This document shows positions 29,895-47,000 of a stretch of DNA of 64,000 bases, in pieces (the first letter of the stretch is position 1; every line of letters begins with the position of its first letter). Source of the DNA: Micrococcus lylae NBRC 15355. GTDB taxonomy: Bacteria; Actinomycetota; Actinomycetes; Actinomycetales; Micrococcaceae. The DNA is taken from the NCBI RefSeq assembly GCF_001570885.1, contig NZ_BCSN01000002.1, positions 1 to 64,000 of the forward strand, given 5' to 3'. The notes beneath the pieces were generated by a model. That model was given only the letters and a program-made list of their open reading frames with translations. It was not told where the DNA came from and searched no databases. Position numbers and translations under genes: made by a program.

Positions 29895-29914
29895 AGTCTC
29901 TCAGCACCTCCCTC

Positions 29915-30223
29915 TCAGAGCTTGATCTCGATGTTGACGTCCGCGGGCAGGTCCAGTCGCATGAGCGAGTCGACGGCCTTCGGAGTCGGGTCGATGATGT
30001 CGATCAGCCGCTTGTGGGTGCGCATCTCGAAGTGCTCACGGCTGTCCTTGTACTTGTGCGGAGAACGGATAACGCAGTACACGTTCTTCTCCGTCGGCAG
30101 CGGCACGGGGCCGACCACCGTTGCGCCTGCGCGCGTGACCGTGTCAACGATCTTGCGGGCCGAGACGTCGATGACCTCGTGGTCGTACGACTTCAGCCGG
30201 ATGCGGATCTTCTGTCCCGCCAT
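29915..30223 (-). CDS. rpsJ: 30S ribosomal protein S10
   Basis: S10 is a head protein and also NusE, the partner of NusB and NusG in antitermination. It has 102 residues: [66 protein letters not shown] lies nine bases before the ATG. First gene of the S10 operon; a leader of about 260 bases precedes it. Confidence 0.98.
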   Translation of the reverse strand: MAGQKIRIRLKSYDHEVIDVSARKIVDTVTRAGATVVGPVPLPTEKNVYCVIRSPHKYKDSREHFEMRTHKRLIDIIDPTPKAVDSLMRLDLPADVNIEIKL

Positions 30224-30584
30224 GGCGTCACGCCTCTCTCGTCGAGTAGCTGTTCCTGTCCCTGTGCGCAGGACACGTCCGTCCTGCATCTTGTCCTCGA
30301 CCCGTCCGGGGTGAATCCGGCTGAGCCGGGTTCCTCGCCCTCGTCGGGCTCCGGTCCACGCGGTCGGGCGTGTCGCTCTCTCCGGGAGAGCAGACGCGCC
30401 GGCGTCGGACTGGAGGGATTGTGCATCTGGGCTCCGCAGCCGGCCACGAGACACATGGGCGGCGGCGCCTGGAGCGCTTGAGCAACTTATCCAGTATGAC
30501 AGAGAACGGCACCGTCCGCCAACCGGCGCATCGGTGCCGTCCTGTGATCCTGGACGCGCCGGCCCAGAACGCCGGTGCGGGCAG
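30224..30584 (-). other. S10 operon leader and promoter region
   Basis: No gene is supported in these 361 bases. The RNA strand carries GCAGGAC/GTCCTGC, a perfect 7-bp stem with a six-base loop at 30268-30287, close to the rpsJ ribosome site; GTCC of the same stem could pair instead with GGAC just downstream. A further CTCTCC/GGAGAG hairpin lies near 30372-30385. The promoter is at 30493-30522. Confidence 0.55.
30493..30522 (-). promoter_or_regulatory. Promoter of the S10 operon
   Basis: On the minus strand TTGGCG (-35) is followed after 18 bases by CATACT (-10, four of six). The -35 is identical to those of the str operon and rplJ. The expected start is near 30486. Confidence 0.65.
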
Positions 30585-31049
30585 TCAGTTCCCCCATTCG
30601 GTGGGCGGGCCCGCCATCAGCAGCGCCACGAACACCACCGCCACCACGACGAGGGCGATCAGCACGCTCACGACCGGCCTGGCGAGCACCGCGCGCAGCA
30701 GCCGGTCCGCAGCGGAGTCCCGCCCGGGCTCGTCGAGCACACGCCAGCGGTCCGCCGGCTCGCCCCGCCGTCCCATCGCGCGTTCGAAAGGCACGGTCAT
30801 GAAGGGAATGACCGCCGATCCCAGCGCCACCAGTCCTCGCCCGGCAGACCAGCGCGAATCGATCCAGACGGCGACCACCACCACCACATAGCAGAGGAAG
30901 ACGAAGCCGTGGACACCGCCGCCCACAGGCATGAGCGCCTCGGTGACGCCGGTGTACTTGAGGGCCATCGCCAGGATCAGCAGCGCCCAGGTGACCATCT
31001 CCGCCGCGGCGGTGATCCCGAACAGTCGACGTGGAGCGGCGGCGGTCAC
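30585..31049 (-). CDS. DUF3817-type membrane protein
   Basis: A 154-residue integral membrane protein. The first 100 residues look like the DUF3817 family: [20 protein letters not shown] (helix 1), [19 protein letters not shown] (helix 2 with a conserved His) and a third helix ending [11 protein letters not shown]. An extra cytosolic stretch (about 97-125) and a last helix (about 126-147) follow. The function of the family is unknown. Its GTG overlaps the stop of the tiny upstream gene by four bases, and GGGGAG is the ribosome site. Confidence 0.8.
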   Translation of the reverse strand: MTAAAPRRLFGITAAAEMVTWALLILAMALKYTGVTEALMPVGGGVHGFVFLCYVVVVVAVWIDSRWSAGRGLVALGSAVIPFMTVPFERAMGRRGEPADRWRVLDEPGRDSAADRLLRAVLARPVVSVLIALVVVAVVFVALLMAGPPTEWGN

Positions 31050-31183
31050 CGCTCGATCTCCCCTCCGCGGTTCGCACGACGGATGCGCCGGGCGCGCTCG
31101 ATCTCCGGCTTGAAGTGTCGGTAGAGGCCGAGGCCGACGGCCACGACCGCCGCGAGGACCAGCAGGGTGATGAGGAGTTCCAT
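31046..31183 (-). CDS. 45-residue single-pass membrane protein
   Basis: A very small gene: [20 protein letters not shown] is one transmembrane helix, followed by a basic cytosolic tail [20 protein letters not shown] and GEIER. It overlaps the DUF3817 gene by four bases (GTGA), which supports translation of both as a pair. TACGCT lies seven bases before the ATG and there is no Shine-Dalgarno, so the mRNA is probably leaderless. No family recognised. Confidence 0.72.
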   Translation of the reverse strand: MELLITLLVLAAVVAVGLGLYRHFKPEIERARRIRRANRGGEIER

Positions 31184-31190
31184 GCCCACC

Positions 31191-31196
31191 AGCGTA
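31191..31196 (-). promoter_or_regulatory. -10 box for leaderless small-membrane-protein/DUF3817 transcript
   Basis: TACGCT on the minus strand, then GGTGGGC, then the ATG at 31183. No clear -35. Confidence 0.5.
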
Positions 31197-31229
31197 CCGG
31201 TGCCCGTCGCCGCCCCGAGCACACGAGAA

Positions 31230-31259
31230 GGCCCCCCGCCTCCGAAGAGGCGAGGGGCC
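31230..31259 (-). terminator. Terminator of tuf
   Basis: GGCCCC..CGCCTC pairs with GAGGCG..GGGGCC around a CGAA loop, 49 bases after the tuf stop. In the tuf direction it is followed by TTCTC. Confidence 0.85.
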
Positions 31260-31307
31260 GTCGTCGCTGTGATCGGCTCAGGGAGCCGACCGGCTGCGAT
31301 CAGACGA

Positions 31308-32498
<1,191 letters not shown>

Positions 32499-32579
32499 AG
32501 TTCCTCCTAGAACGTGTTCATCATCGCGAAGACTTGAAGATTTCATGCAGCGTCGCAGGGCGTGCTGACAACTCTCCCG

Positions 32580-32585
32580 AGTCTA
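32580..32585 (-). promoter_or_regulatory. Candidate -10 box for tuf
   Basis: TAGACT on the minus strand lies between the fusA terminators and tuf, giving a leader of about 75 bases. Upstream at 17 bases is TTTCCC, a poor -35. Confidence 0.45.
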
Positions 32586-32687
32586 CGCGTCGATGTGGTG
32601 TTGGGAAAATCCCGGCGGATGTGAGGACCAGTCCGGTTCCAGGCCAGCAGTGCCGCCTGAAGCGGACCGGACCTGACCCGTCCTGTG

Positions 32688-32721
32688 CGGGAGCCGCGCC
32701 GCCGGGGTGGTGCGGCTCCCG
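32688..32721 (-). terminator. Second terminator hairpin after fusA
   Basis: CGGGAGCCGC pairs perfectly with GCGGCTCCCG around a 14-base loop. It lies six bases beyond the first hairpin in the direction of transcription. Confidence 0.7.
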
Positions 32722-32726
32722 TGCTT

Positions 32727-32757
32727 CCCCGCGGCCGCAGCGCGTGCGGCCGCGGGG
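32727..32757 (-). terminator. First terminator hairpin after fusA
   Basis: CCCCGCGGCCGCA pairs perfectly with TGCGGCCGCGGGG around a five-base loop, 31 bases beyond the fusA stop. No U-tract follows. Confidence 0.8.
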
Positions 32758-32788
32758 AGCAAGTCGGTTTCCGACGTGTGACCTGGGG

Positions 32789-34903
32789 TCACTCGCCCTG
32801 GGACTTCTCGATGATCTCGTCGGCGACGGCCTTCGGGACCTCGGAGTAGGAGTGGAAGGTCATCGAGAAGACCGCGCGACCCTGGGTGCGGGAGCGCAGA
32901 TCGCCGATGTAGCCGAACATCTCCGACAGCGGCACGAGGGCCTTGACGACCTTCACGCCGGTGGCGTCCTCCATGGACTGGATCTGGCCACGGCGGGAGT
33001 TCAGGTCGCCGATGACGTCGCCCATGAACTCCTCCGGAGTGCGGACCTCAACGGCCATCAGCGGCTCGAGGAGGACCGGGTTCGCCTTGCGCACGCCCTC
33101 CTTGAAGGCCTGCGAGCCGGCGATCTTGAACGCCATCTCCGAGGAGTCGACGTCGTGGTAGGCGCCGTCGAGGAGGGTCGCCTTCACGCCGACCATCGGG
33201 TAGCCGGCCAGCACGCCGAACTGCATGGCGTCCTGGATGCCCGCGTCCACCGACGGGATGTACTCGCGCGGCACACGGCCGCCGGTCACGGCGTTCTCGA
33301 ACTCGTAGACCTCGCCGTCGGCGGTGTCCAGGGGCTCGAACTTGAGCTGGACCTTCGCGAACTGGCCGGAGCCGCCGGTCTGCTTCTTGTGGGTGTAGTC
33401 GACCTTCTCGACGGTGCGCTTGATGGTCTCGCGGTACGCGACCTGCGGCTTGCCCACGTTGGCCTCGACCTTGAACTCGCGCTTCATGCGGTCCACGAAC
33501 ACGTCGAGGTGCAGCTCGCCCATGCCGCCGATCTCGGTCTGGCCGGTCTCCTCGTTGAGGTTGACGCGGAAGGTCGGATCCTCGGCGACGAGCTTCTGGA
33601 TGGCGGCGGAGAGCTTCTCCTGGTCGCCCTTCGACTTCGGCTCGATGGCCACGGCGATCACCGGCTCCGGGAACGACATGGACTCGAGGATGATCGGGTG
33701 GTCCGGGTTGCAGAGGGTGTCGCCGGTGGTGGTGTCCTTCAGGCCGATCACCGCGTAGATGTGGCCGGCGACGACCTCCTCCACCGGGTTCTCCTTGTTG
33801 GCGTGCATCTGGAAGAGCTTGCCGATGCGCTCCTTCTTGCCCTTGGTGGCGTTGAGGATCTGCGCACCGGTCGCCAGACGGCCGGAGTACACGCGGATGA
33901 AGGTGAGGGTGCCGAAGAACGGGTGCGAGGCGATCTTGAAGGCCAGGGCCGAGAACGGCTCCTCCTTGGACGGCTCGCGGGTGAGCTCCTCGTCCTCGTC
34001 GTTGACGGCGTGGCCCTTCACGGCACCGGCGTCGAGCGGGTTCGGCAGGTAGGCGACCACGGCGTCGAGCATCGGCTGCACGCCACGGTTCTTGAACGCG
34101 GAGCCGCAGAACACCGGGTAGGCCTCGGCGTTCACGGTGAGCTTGCGCACGCCGGCGACGATCTCCTCTTCGGTGAGCTCCTCGCCCTCGAGGTACTTCT
34201 CCATGAGCTCCTCGTCGGCCTCGGCGACGGCCTCGAGCAGCTGGTTGCGGTACTCCTCGGCCTTCTCCTGCAGGTCGGCCGGGATCTCCTCGGTCACGTA
34301 CTCGGCGCCCATGGTCACGTCGCCCTTGGCGTCGCCCGGCCACACGAAGGCCTTCATGGAGATCAGGTCGACCACGCCGACGAAGTCGTTCTCGGCGCCG
34401 ATCGGCAGCTGCATCACGAGCGGCTTGGCGCCGAGGCGGGAGACGATGGTGTCCACGGTGAAGTAGAAGTCGGCACCCAGCTTGTCCATCTTGTTGACGA
34501 AGCAGATGCGCGGCACTTCGTACTTGTCGGCCTGGCGCCACACGGTCTCGGACTGCGGCTCCACGCCCTCCTTGGCGTCGAACACGGCGACGGCGCCGTC
34601 GAGCACGCGCAGGGAGCGCTCCACCTCGACGGTGAAGTCCACGTGGCCGGGGGTGTCGATGATGTTGATCTGGGTGTTCTTCCAGAAGCAGGTCACCGCG
34701 GCGGAGGTGATGGTGATGCCGCGCTCCTTCTCCTGCTCCATCCAGTCGGTGGTCGACGCACCGTCGTGGGTCTCGCCGAGCTTGTGGTTCACACCCGTGT
34801 AGAAGAGGATGCGCTCGGTGGTGGTGGTCTTGCCGGCATCGATGTGCGCCATGATGCCGATGTTGCGGACCTTGTTCAGGTCGGTCAGCACGTCCTGTGC
34901 CAC
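32789..34903 (-). CDS. fusA: Translation elongation factor G
   Basis: The translocase GTPase of elongation, also acting with RRF in ribosome recycling. It has 704 residues: G1 [27 protein letters not shown]3 [20 protein letters not shown] (pieces), G4 [10 protein letters not shown], domain IV with [20 protein letters not shown]. The GTG at 34903 follows GGGAG and yields the start [20 protein letters not shown]. It is third in the str operon after rpsG, from which a hairpin separates it. Confidence 0.98.
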   Translation of the reverse strand: MAQDVLTDLNKVRNIGIMAHIDAGKTTTTERILFYTGVNHKLGETHDGASTTDWMEQEKERGITITSAAVTCFWKNTQINIIDTPGHVDFTVEVERSLRVLDGAVAVFDAKEGVEPQSETVWRQADKYEVPRICFVNKMDKLGADFYFTVDTIVSRLGAKPLVMQLPIGAENDFVGVVDLISMKAFVWPGDAKGDVTMGAEYVTEEIPADLQEKAEEYRNQLLEAVAEADEELMEKYLEGEELTEEEIVAGVRKLTVNAEAYPVFCGSAFKNRGVQPMLDAVVAYLPNPLDAGAVKGHAVNDEDEELTREPSKEEPFSALAFKIASHPFFGTLTFIRVYSGRLATGAQILNATKGKKERIGKLFQMHANKENPVEEVVAGHIYAVIGLKDTTTGDTLCNPDHPIILESMSFPEPVIAVAIEPKSKGDQEKLSAAIQKLVAEDPTFRVNLNEETGQTEIGGMGELHLDVFVDRMKREFKVEANVGKPQVAYRETIKRTVEKVDYTHKKQTGGSGQFAKVQLKFEPLDTADGEVYEFENAVTGGRVPREYIPSVDAGIQDAMQFGVLAGYPMVGVKATLLDGAYHDVDSSEMAFKIAGSQAFKEGVRKANPVLLEPLMAVEVRTPEEFMGDVIGDLNSRRGQIQSMEDATGVKVVKALVPLSEMFGYIGDLRSRTQGRAVFSMTFHSYSEVPKAVADEIIEKSQGE

Positions 34904-34986
34904 GGTGTCTCCCTTGTGTCGGGTGGGGTGGGGGCTCGTCAGAGTGGTACGGAGAAGGCCGCGGGGATCACTCCCCGGCGGCGGAG

Positions 34987-35023
34987 GGCCCGGAGCGCGG
35001 AGGACACCTCCCCGCCCCGGGCC
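34987..35023 (-). terminator. Hairpin between rpsG and fusA
   Basis: GGCCCGG pairs with CCGGGCC, with inner GGAGG/CCTCC pairing, in the 127-base gap after rpsG. A second small stem (CGGGGA/TCCCCG, about 34961-34976) follows. They may reduce rather than stop readthrough into fusA, because no separate fusA promoter is seen. Confidence 0.6.
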
Positions 35024-35030
35024 GACGACG

Positions 35031-35501
35031 TCACCAGCGGTAGTGGGCGAAGGCCTTGTTGGCCTCGGCCATCTTGTGGCTGTCCTCACGGCGCTTCACG
35101 GCGCCGCCGAGGCCGTTCGACGCATCGAGGATCTCATTCATCAGCCGCTCGGTCATGGTCTTCTCGCGGCGGGCCTTGGAGAAGCCGACCAGCCAGCGGA
35201 GGGCCAGGGCGGTGGAGCGGCCAGGCTTGACCTCGACCGGGACCTGGTACGTGGCACCGCCGACGCGGCGGGAGCGCACCTCCAGGGCCGGCTTGATGTT
35301 GTCCATGGCCTTCTTCAGGGTGGCCACCGGATCGTTGCCGGTCTTCTGACGGGTGCCCTCGAGGGCACCGTAGACGATGCGCTCGGCGGTGGACTTCTTG
35401 CCGTCGACCAGCACCTTGTTGATCAGCTGGGTGACCAGCGGGGAGCCGTAGACGGGATCGACGACGAGGGGGCGCTTCGGCGCGGGACCCTTACGAGGCA
35501 T
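35031..35501 (-). CDS. rpsG: 30S ribosomal protein S7
   Basis: S7 nucleates assembly of the 30S head and contacts E-site tRNA. It has 156 residues: [80 protein letters not shown]. The ATG overlaps the rpsL stop (TAATG). Confidence 0.98.
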   Translation of the reverse strand: MPRKGPAPKRPLVVDPVYGSPLVTQLINKVLVDGKKSTAERIVYGALEGTRQKTGNDPVATLKKAMDNIKPALEVRSRRVGGATYQVPVEVKPGRSTALALRWLVGFSKARREKTMTERLMNEILDASNGLGGAVKRREDSHKMAEANKAFAHYRW

Positions 35502-35875
35502 TACTTCTTCTCCTTCTTGGCGCCGTAACGGGAGCGGGCCTGACCGCGGTTCTTGACGCCCTGGGTGTCGAGCGCGCCGCGCACGATCTTGTAGCGCACG
35601 CCGGGCAGGTCCTTCACACGACCGCCGCGGACGAGCACGATCGAGTGCTCCTGCAGGTTGTGACCCTCGCCCGGGATGTACGCGGTGACCTCGATGCCGC
35701 CGCTGAGGCGGACACGGGCGACCTTGCGCAGCGCCGAGTTCGGCTTCTTCGGGGTCGTGGTGTACACGCGGGTGCACACGCCACGACGCATGGGGTTGCC
35801 CTGCAGCGCAGGGGCCTTCGTATTGACGATCTTCGGTGAGCGGCCCTTGCGGACCAGCTGCTGAATCGTAGGCAC
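35501..35875 (-). CDS. rpsL: 30S ribosomal protein S12
   Basis: S12 monitors codon-anticodon pairing. It has 124 residues: [40 protein letters not shown] and [20 protein letters not shown]. The lysines altered in streptomycin-resistant mutants (E. coli numbering 42/43 and 87/88, here in PKKPNS and RVKDLP) are the ordinary sensitive type. Start GTG with GGAAGG nine bases upstream. First gene of the str operon. Confidence 0.98.
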   Translation of the reverse strand: MPTIQQLVRKGRSPKIVNTKAPALQGNPMRRGVCTRVYTTTPKKPNSALRKVARVRLSGGIEVTAYIPGEGHNLQEHSIVLVRGGRVKDLPGVRYKIVRGALDTQGVKNRGQARSRYGAKKEKK

Positions 35876-36092
35876 TCTTCAGCCTTCCTGTGTTTCGGTG
35901 ATCGCTGACGTGATCTGCCGAGCCGGCAGGCCAGAGGGCCTCGGGTTCGGCGGCTGCTCGTTCCTCGTTCTGCCTCTCCTGTGGGGCTCCATGAGCAAAC
36001 GTCCGCAGGCGTGCAAAAGTGTGGCATTCGTTGCGCAACTTCCCCGCAACCCGGACCGCGTCCATACTGCCACACGAAAAACAATCGGATCG

Positions 36093-36121
36093 AGAATACC
36101 ATGCGCGCCCACACGCGCCAA
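36093..36121 (-). promoter_or_regulatory. Promoter of the str operon
   Basis: On the minus strand TTGGCG (-35), a 17-base spacer CGTGTGGGCGCGCATGG and TATTCT (-10). The spacer resembles that of the rplJ promoter (both end GGCGCGCATGG). The expected start is near 36086. Confidence 0.75.
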
Positions 36122-36184
36122 CACGGGGTGCGAGAGGACACATCGGCCGGGCCGCGATCCCGGGCGCTCCCCGCGCCCCCGCCG

Positions 36185-36190
36185 TAGACT
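36185..36190 (+). promoter_or_regulatory. -10 box for leaderless femX-like transcript
   Basis: TAGACT, then GGCCGC, then the GTG at 36197. No -35 seen and no Shine-Dalgarno before the start. Confidence 0.55.
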
Positions 36191-36196
36191 GGCCGC

Positions 36197-37372
36197 GTGA
36201 CACCCGAACCTGATGCAGCACAGACGACCCCGTCCGCCCCGTCCGGTCCTTTGACCGTGCGCGGCATCGACGAGGCTCAGCACACCGCCTTCCTCGCCCG
36301 CCACCCGGAGGCCTCCTTCCTCCAGAACCCGCGCTGGGCCAACGTGAAGACGGACTGGCGCGGCCAGTCCGTGGGCATCTTCCGCGGCACCGAGCTCGTG
36401 GGCGCGGCCCTCGTGCTCGCCCGCCCCCTGCCGGTGCCGGCCCGCGTGCCCGTGCTGGGCAAGGCCTTCCTCGCCTACATCGCCGAGGGACCGGTCCTCG
36501 ACGAGGGCGTACGCCTCGTGGACGCGCTCACCCCGCTGGTGCAGCTGCTGAAGTCCCAGGGCGCCTTCCTGGTCCGCGTGGGCCCGCCCGGCGTGGTCCG
36601 CACCTGGGAGGCGGACACCGTCCGCAAGTCCCTCACGGACCCGCAGTACACGGTGCTCACCGACCTGCCCTGCGAGGTCACTCCCGGCGCCCTCGAGCTG
36701 CAGGACGAGCTCCGTGCCGCCGGCTGGCAGGCCCCCGAGGTCCTCGAGGGCTTCTCCGCGGGCCAGCCGATGTTCCAGGCCCGCATCCCGCTGAAGGACC
36801 TGGACGTGGACGGCGTGCTCACCCGCATGTCCGGCTCCTCCCGCAAGCGCACCCGCCGCTCCACCCGCAACGACCTGGACGTCGTCACCGCCGGCGTCGA
36901 GCGCCTCGGCGAGTGGGAGGCCCTGCAGGACGAGACCGCCGAGCGCGACAAGTTCACCGGCCGACCCAAGGAGTACTTCCAGCGCGTGATCGAGCAGCTG
37001 GGCGGCTCTGAGATCGCCGACGTCACCTACTACATCGCCGAGTACGAAGGGGAGCCGGTCGCCGCGGCCTTCCACTTCCGCCAGGGCCACATCTGCTACC
37101 GCCCCTACTCCGCCTCCTCCCAGAAGGAGCGCAAGCGGGACGCCCCCCGCCTGTTGCAGCTCACCCAGATCGAGGCCGGCATCGCCGACGGCTGCCACTG
37201 GCTGGACCTGGGCGGCGTGCCCGGCTCCGTGGACCACGAGAACCGGATCACCGGCCTCACCGAGTTCAAGACGACGCAGGGCGCCAACATCGTGCAGACC
37301 CACGGAGAGTGGGACTTCCCGGTCAACAGGCTCCTCGCCAAGGCGTTCACCCTGTACATGTCGCGTCGCTGA
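36197..37372 (+). CDS. FemAB/FemX-type peptidoglycan aminoacyltransferase
   Basis: FemABX proteins transfer an amino acid from aminoacyl-tRNA to the stem peptide of lipid II or nascent peptidoglycan. The 391-residue protein fits the family in length, with two GNAT-like halves (about 25-170 and 175-385). It shows [35 protein letters not shown] and the later [20 protein letters not shown], which resembles the Fem/MurM region. The basic segment around residues 210-225 would face tRNA. It starts with GTG without Shine-Dalgarno. It is a lone plus-strand gene between rpsL and rpoC. Which residue it adds is not readable from sequence. Confidence 0.85.
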   Translation: MTPEPDAAQTTPSAPSGPLTVRGIDEAQHTAFLARHPEASFLQNPRWANVKTDWRGQSVGIFRGTELVGAALVLARPLPVPARVPVLGKAFLAYIAEGPVLDEGVRLVDALTPLVQLLKSQGAFLVRVGPPGVVRTWEADTVRKSLTDPQYTVLTDLPCEVTPGALELQDELRAAGWQAPEVLEGFSAGQPMFQARIPLKDLDVDGVLTRMSGSSRKRTRRSTRNDLDVVTAGVERLGEWEALQDETAERDKFTGRPKEYFQRVIEQLGGSEIADVTYYIAEYEGEPVAAAFHFRQGHICYRPYSASSQKERKRDAPRLLQLTQIEAGIADGCHWLDLGGVPGSVDHENRITGLTEFKTTQGANIVQTHGEWDFPVNRLLAKAFTLYMSRR

Positions 37373-37393
37373 CGCGTCCGCTCCCGGGAGCCC

Positions 37394-37430
37394 ACGGCCC
37401 GGCGCCCTCCGCACGGAGGGGCCGGGCCGT
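37394..37430 (+). terminator. Terminator of the femX-like gene
   Basis: ACGGCCCGGCGCCCTCC pairs with GGAGGGGCCGGGCCGT (one bulge) across a GCAC loop and is followed by CGTCGTTCCC. It lies 22 bases after the stop. Confidence 0.85.
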
Positions 37431-37516
37431 CGTCGTTCCCTATGCCGTCCCGGCGCGGCACGACGACGGCACCCGCCTCCGCCCGCCGGTCCGCCCCGTC
37501 CCCGGCGGGCACGGCG

Positions 37517-37561
37517 GAGGGCCCGCCCCTCCCCCGCCTTGCGGGAGCGGGACGGGCCCTC
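37517..37561 (-). terminator. Terminator of rpoBC
   Basis: GAGGGCCCG pairs with CGGGCCCTC as outer stem with inner CCGC/GCGG pairing, 36 bases after the rpoC stop. Confidence 0.8.
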
Positions 37562-37596
37562 AGCTCAGCCGACCGGACCGACGGGTCCGGACCGGG

Positions 37597-41502
<3,906 letters not shown>

Positions 41503-41567
41503 GTTCCGGTGAACTCCTCAGTTCAGTGGTTCTCAGGTGACGTCTTGTGGGTGCGGGAGCGAGGGGC

Positions 41568-45074
<3,507 letters not shown>

Positions 45075-45242
45075 GTAGGATCCTTCCACAGGCTTTCGGG
45101 GGTCCGTGTTCGGCTCTCCCAGAACGGCCCAGATGCCGTGTGCGGGCCCACCGCCATATGAAGGCCACGCTCGTCCGCGCCGTCGGCCCTGAATCGACGG
45201 TCTGTCGTCAGGGCGCGCGGAAGCAGGGAGATGCAAAGATCT

Positions 45243-45271
45243 AGAGTATCGCCCCATACCACGGTTGTCCA
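45243..45271 (-). promoter_or_regulatory. Promoter of rpoBC
   Basis: On the minus strand TGGACA (-35, one mismatch) and TACTCT (-10) are 17 bases apart. Start near 45237. Confidence 0.65.
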
Positions 45272-45395
45272 CCGGGCCCGCGTCACCTCGGCTCCGCGTG
45301 GCGGGCAGGGAGCCTGCCCGCCTCCCCCGCGGCCCTTCCCGACGACGGATGCTCGCCTTCCCCGGGGTCGTCGCCGACCGCCCCCGGACACGACG

Positions 45396-45429
45396 CGACC
45401 CCCGCTCCGCAAGGGCGGAACGGGGGTCG
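45396..45429 (-). terminator. Terminator of rplJL
   Basis: CGACCCCCG and CGGGGGTCG pair, with CTCCGC/GCGGAA continuing the stem, around an AAGG loop, 37 bases after the rplL stop. Confidence 0.8.
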
Positions 45430-45465
45430 GGTGCGAAGCTCAGATGCGGCGCGAGGCCGCGATCA

Positions 45466-45855
45466 TCACTTGAGGGTGACGGTGGCGCCGGCGCCCTCGA
45501 GCTGCTCCTTGGCCTTGTCGGCGGTCTCCTTGTTGACGCCCTCGAGGACCGGCTTCGGGGCGCCGTCCACCAGGTCCTTGGCCTCCTTCAGGCCGAGGGA
45601 GGTGAGGGCGCGCACCTCCTTGATGACGCCGATCTTCTTGTCGCCGGCGGCCTCGAGGATGACGTCGAACTCGTCCTTCTCCTCGGCGGCGGCGGCCTCG
45701 CCGCCGGCAGCGGCACCGCCGGCGGCGGCAACGGCGACCGGGGCGGCAGCGGTGACGTCGAACTTCTCCTCGAACGCCTTGATGAACTCGGAGAGCTCGA
45801 TGAGGGTCAGCTCCTCGAAGGCGGCGAGCAGCTCGTCGGTGGTCAGCTTGGCCAT
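45466..45855 (-). CDS. rplL: 50S ribosomal protein L7/L12
   Basis: The stalk protein that recruits translation GTPases; several copies bind L10. It has 129 residues: an N-terminal dimerisation helix ([20 protein letters not shown]), an Ala/Gly hinge (about 38-55), and the C-terminal domain [46 protein letters not shown] precedes the ATG. It follows rplJ by 76 bases. Confidence 0.98.
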   Translation of the reverse strand: MAKLTTDELLAAFEELTLIELSEFIKAFEEKFDVTAAAPVAVAAAGGAAAGGEAAAAEEKDEFDVILEAAGDKKIGVIKEVRALTSLGLKEAKDLVDGAPKPVLEGVNKETADKAKEQLEGAGATVTLK

Positions 45856-45931
45856 GATGGCTCCTTTACGTGTTTGCTACGTGAAGTAGGTGTGGATGAG
45901 GGCCGCGCGGCCCATCGGGTGGGTAGGACGC

Positions 45932-46447
45932 TCAGGCGTCCTGCTTGGCGCGCAGCGCCTCGACCGTGCGGACGGACTTCGACAGCGGGGCCTGGAACAG
46001 GGCGGCGGCCTTGTTCATGGAGCCCTTCATGGCGCCGGCGAACTTGGACAGCAGCACCTCGCGGGACTCGAGGTCCGCGATCTTCTTGATGCCGGCCTCG
46101 TCCAGAGGCTGGCCGTCCATGTAGCCGCCCTTGAGCACGAGCTTGTCGTTGTCCTTGGCGAAGTCACGCAGAGCCTTCGCGACGTTGACCGGGTCACCGG
46201 TCACGAAGGCGATCGCGGTCGGACCGGTCAGGTGGGACTCGAGCCCCTCCACGCCGGCCTCCTTGGCCGCGATCTCAGTGAGCGTGTTCTTCGCCACGGC
46301 GTAGGTCGCGTCCTGACGGAGGGCGTCGCGAAGCTGCTTGAGCTCGCCCACCGTCAGGCCACGGTACTCCGTCAGCACAGCGGCGCTGGACTCACGGAAC
46401 AGGTCCGCGAGCTCGGCCACCGCCGTCTTCTTTGCAGACGTCGCCAT
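45932..46447 (-). CDS. rplJ: 50S ribosomal protein L10
   Basis: L10 anchors the L7/L12 stalk to 23S rRNA; L10 with L12 represses its own mRNA in E. coli. It has 171 residues: [65 protein letters not shown] lies four bases before the ATG at 46447. It has a leader of about 220 bases from the promoter at 46676-46705; an L10-type autoregulatory RNA may be present, but I cannot fold it reliably. Confidence 0.97.
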   Translation of the reverse strand: MATSAKKTAVAELADLFRESSAAVLTEYRGLTVGELKQLRDALRQDATYAVAKNTLTEIAAKEAGVEGLESHLTGPTAIAFVTGDPVNVAKALRDFAKDNDKLVLKGGYMDGQPLDEAGIKKIADLESREVLLSKFAGAMKGSMNKAAALFQAPLSKSVRTVEALRAKQDA

Positions 46448-46675
46448 GGCACTCCTCTCAATGGGATCTTCATTCGGAACCGCGCGATCCCCACAAAGAG
46501 AAACGCCCCGTGCAGGTGCACGGGGCGCGGCGGGACGGCGGGCTCCACGAAGGAGTCCATGTGTCAGCGCGTGCCTCACGTTTCACCTGCGCAGGTCGCC
46601 TCCGCTCGGAGGACCTTCGGCGGCTCTCCTGCCCGAGGGCATGGAGCACCGCAACCGGCGGTCTTCGGTTCGACC

Positions 46676-46705
46676 ATCGTATCCCATGCGCGCCCCGCGC
46701 GCCAA
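46676..46705 (-). promoter_or_regulatory. Promoter of rplJL
   Basis: On the minus strand TTGGCG (-35), an 18-base spacer ending GGCGCGCATGGGA and TACGAT (-10). The -35 and most of the spacer lie in the proximal copy of the 35-bp duplication. Start near 46669. Confidence 0.7.
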
Positions 46706-46756
46706 ACCGCCCTGCGCGCGCCGCGCGCCCCGCGCGCCAAACCACCTGCGCGCGCC
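46688..46756. repeat. Tandem duplication of a 35-bp element at the rplJ promoter
   Basis: Copies at 46688-46722 and 46723-46756 abut and match except near the middle (CCGCCC against CCACC). On the minus strand each contains TTTGGCGCGCGGGGCGCGC, that is a -35 box and most of a spacer; only the proximal copy is followed by a -10 box. Confidence 0.85.
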
Positions 46757-46817
46757 TCACACGTCGAGCCAGAAGAATCGGCCCCTTCCCCGCGCGGCGA
46801 AGCAGCCGTTCCTTCTG

Positions 46818-46921
46818 GTTCGGCGCACAGGGTCCCGACCATGGTTCGGCGCACAGGGTCCCGACCATGGTTCGGCGTACAGGGTCCCGTGCGTGGTTCG
46901 GCGCACAGGGCCCCCGGACAC
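46818..46921. repeat. 26-bp tandem repeat, about four copies
   Basis: Units start at 46818, 46844, 46870 and 46896, each beginning GGTTCGGCGCACAGGG. Units 1 and 2 are identical over 26 bp, unit 3 has about five changes in its last part, and unit 4 matches for about 16-18 bp. Unit junctions contain CCATGG. Copy number may vary between strains. Confidence 0.92.
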
Positions 46922-46925
46922 GGCA

Positions 46926-46961
46926 ACGGCCGGCCGCCTCCGCAGGAAGGCGACCGGCCGT
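46926..46961 (-). terminator. Terminator of rplKA
   Basis: ACGGCCGGCCGCCT pairs with AGGCGACCGGCCGT (one mismatch) around a short loop, 40 bases after the rplA stop; CGTCGTGG abuts it. Confidence 0.85.
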
Positions 46962-47000
46962 CGTCGTGGACGGTCAGGCGACCGTGTGATCAGGCGAGGA

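Larger units (their letters stand above)
35876..36196. other. Divergent str operon / femX promoter region
   Basis: No gene is supported in these 321 bases. It contains the str promoter (36093-36121), a leader of about 210 bases that begins unusually A+T-rich for this genome, and the femX -10 box (36185-36190). Confidence 0.6.
45075..45465 (-). other. rplL-rpoB intergenic region
   Basis: No gene is supported in these 391 bases. It holds the rplL terminator (45396-45429), the rpoB promoter (45243-45271) and the rpoB leader. In E. coli rplL and rpoB are joined by an attenuator; here a full terminator plus a new promoter replaces it. Confidence 0.6.
46448..47000 (-). other. Long rplA-rplJ intergenic region
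   Basis: These 553 bases hold no supported gene. In transcription order: the rplA terminator (46926-46961), four copies of a 26-bp tandem repeat (46818-46921), a duplicated 35-bp G+C-rich element (46688-46756), the rplJ promoter and the rplJ leader. This is the longest non-coding stretch of the window. Confidence 0.7.

Noticed and set aside
46688-46756. Z-DNA-forming alternating GC tract as a regulatory structure
   Set aside because: The tracts of alternating GC are short (about 6-8 bases) and common in this G+C-rich genome; the duplication of the promoter element explains the pattern better.
46818-46921. CRISPR-like array
   Set aside because: The 26-bp units are directly adjacent with no spacers, and no cas genes are near. 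It is a simple tandem repeat.
46448-47000. An insertion sequence remnant in the long rplA-rplJ gap
   Set aside because: No transposase-like frame, no terminal inverted repeats and no target duplication were found. The length is explained by tandem repeats.
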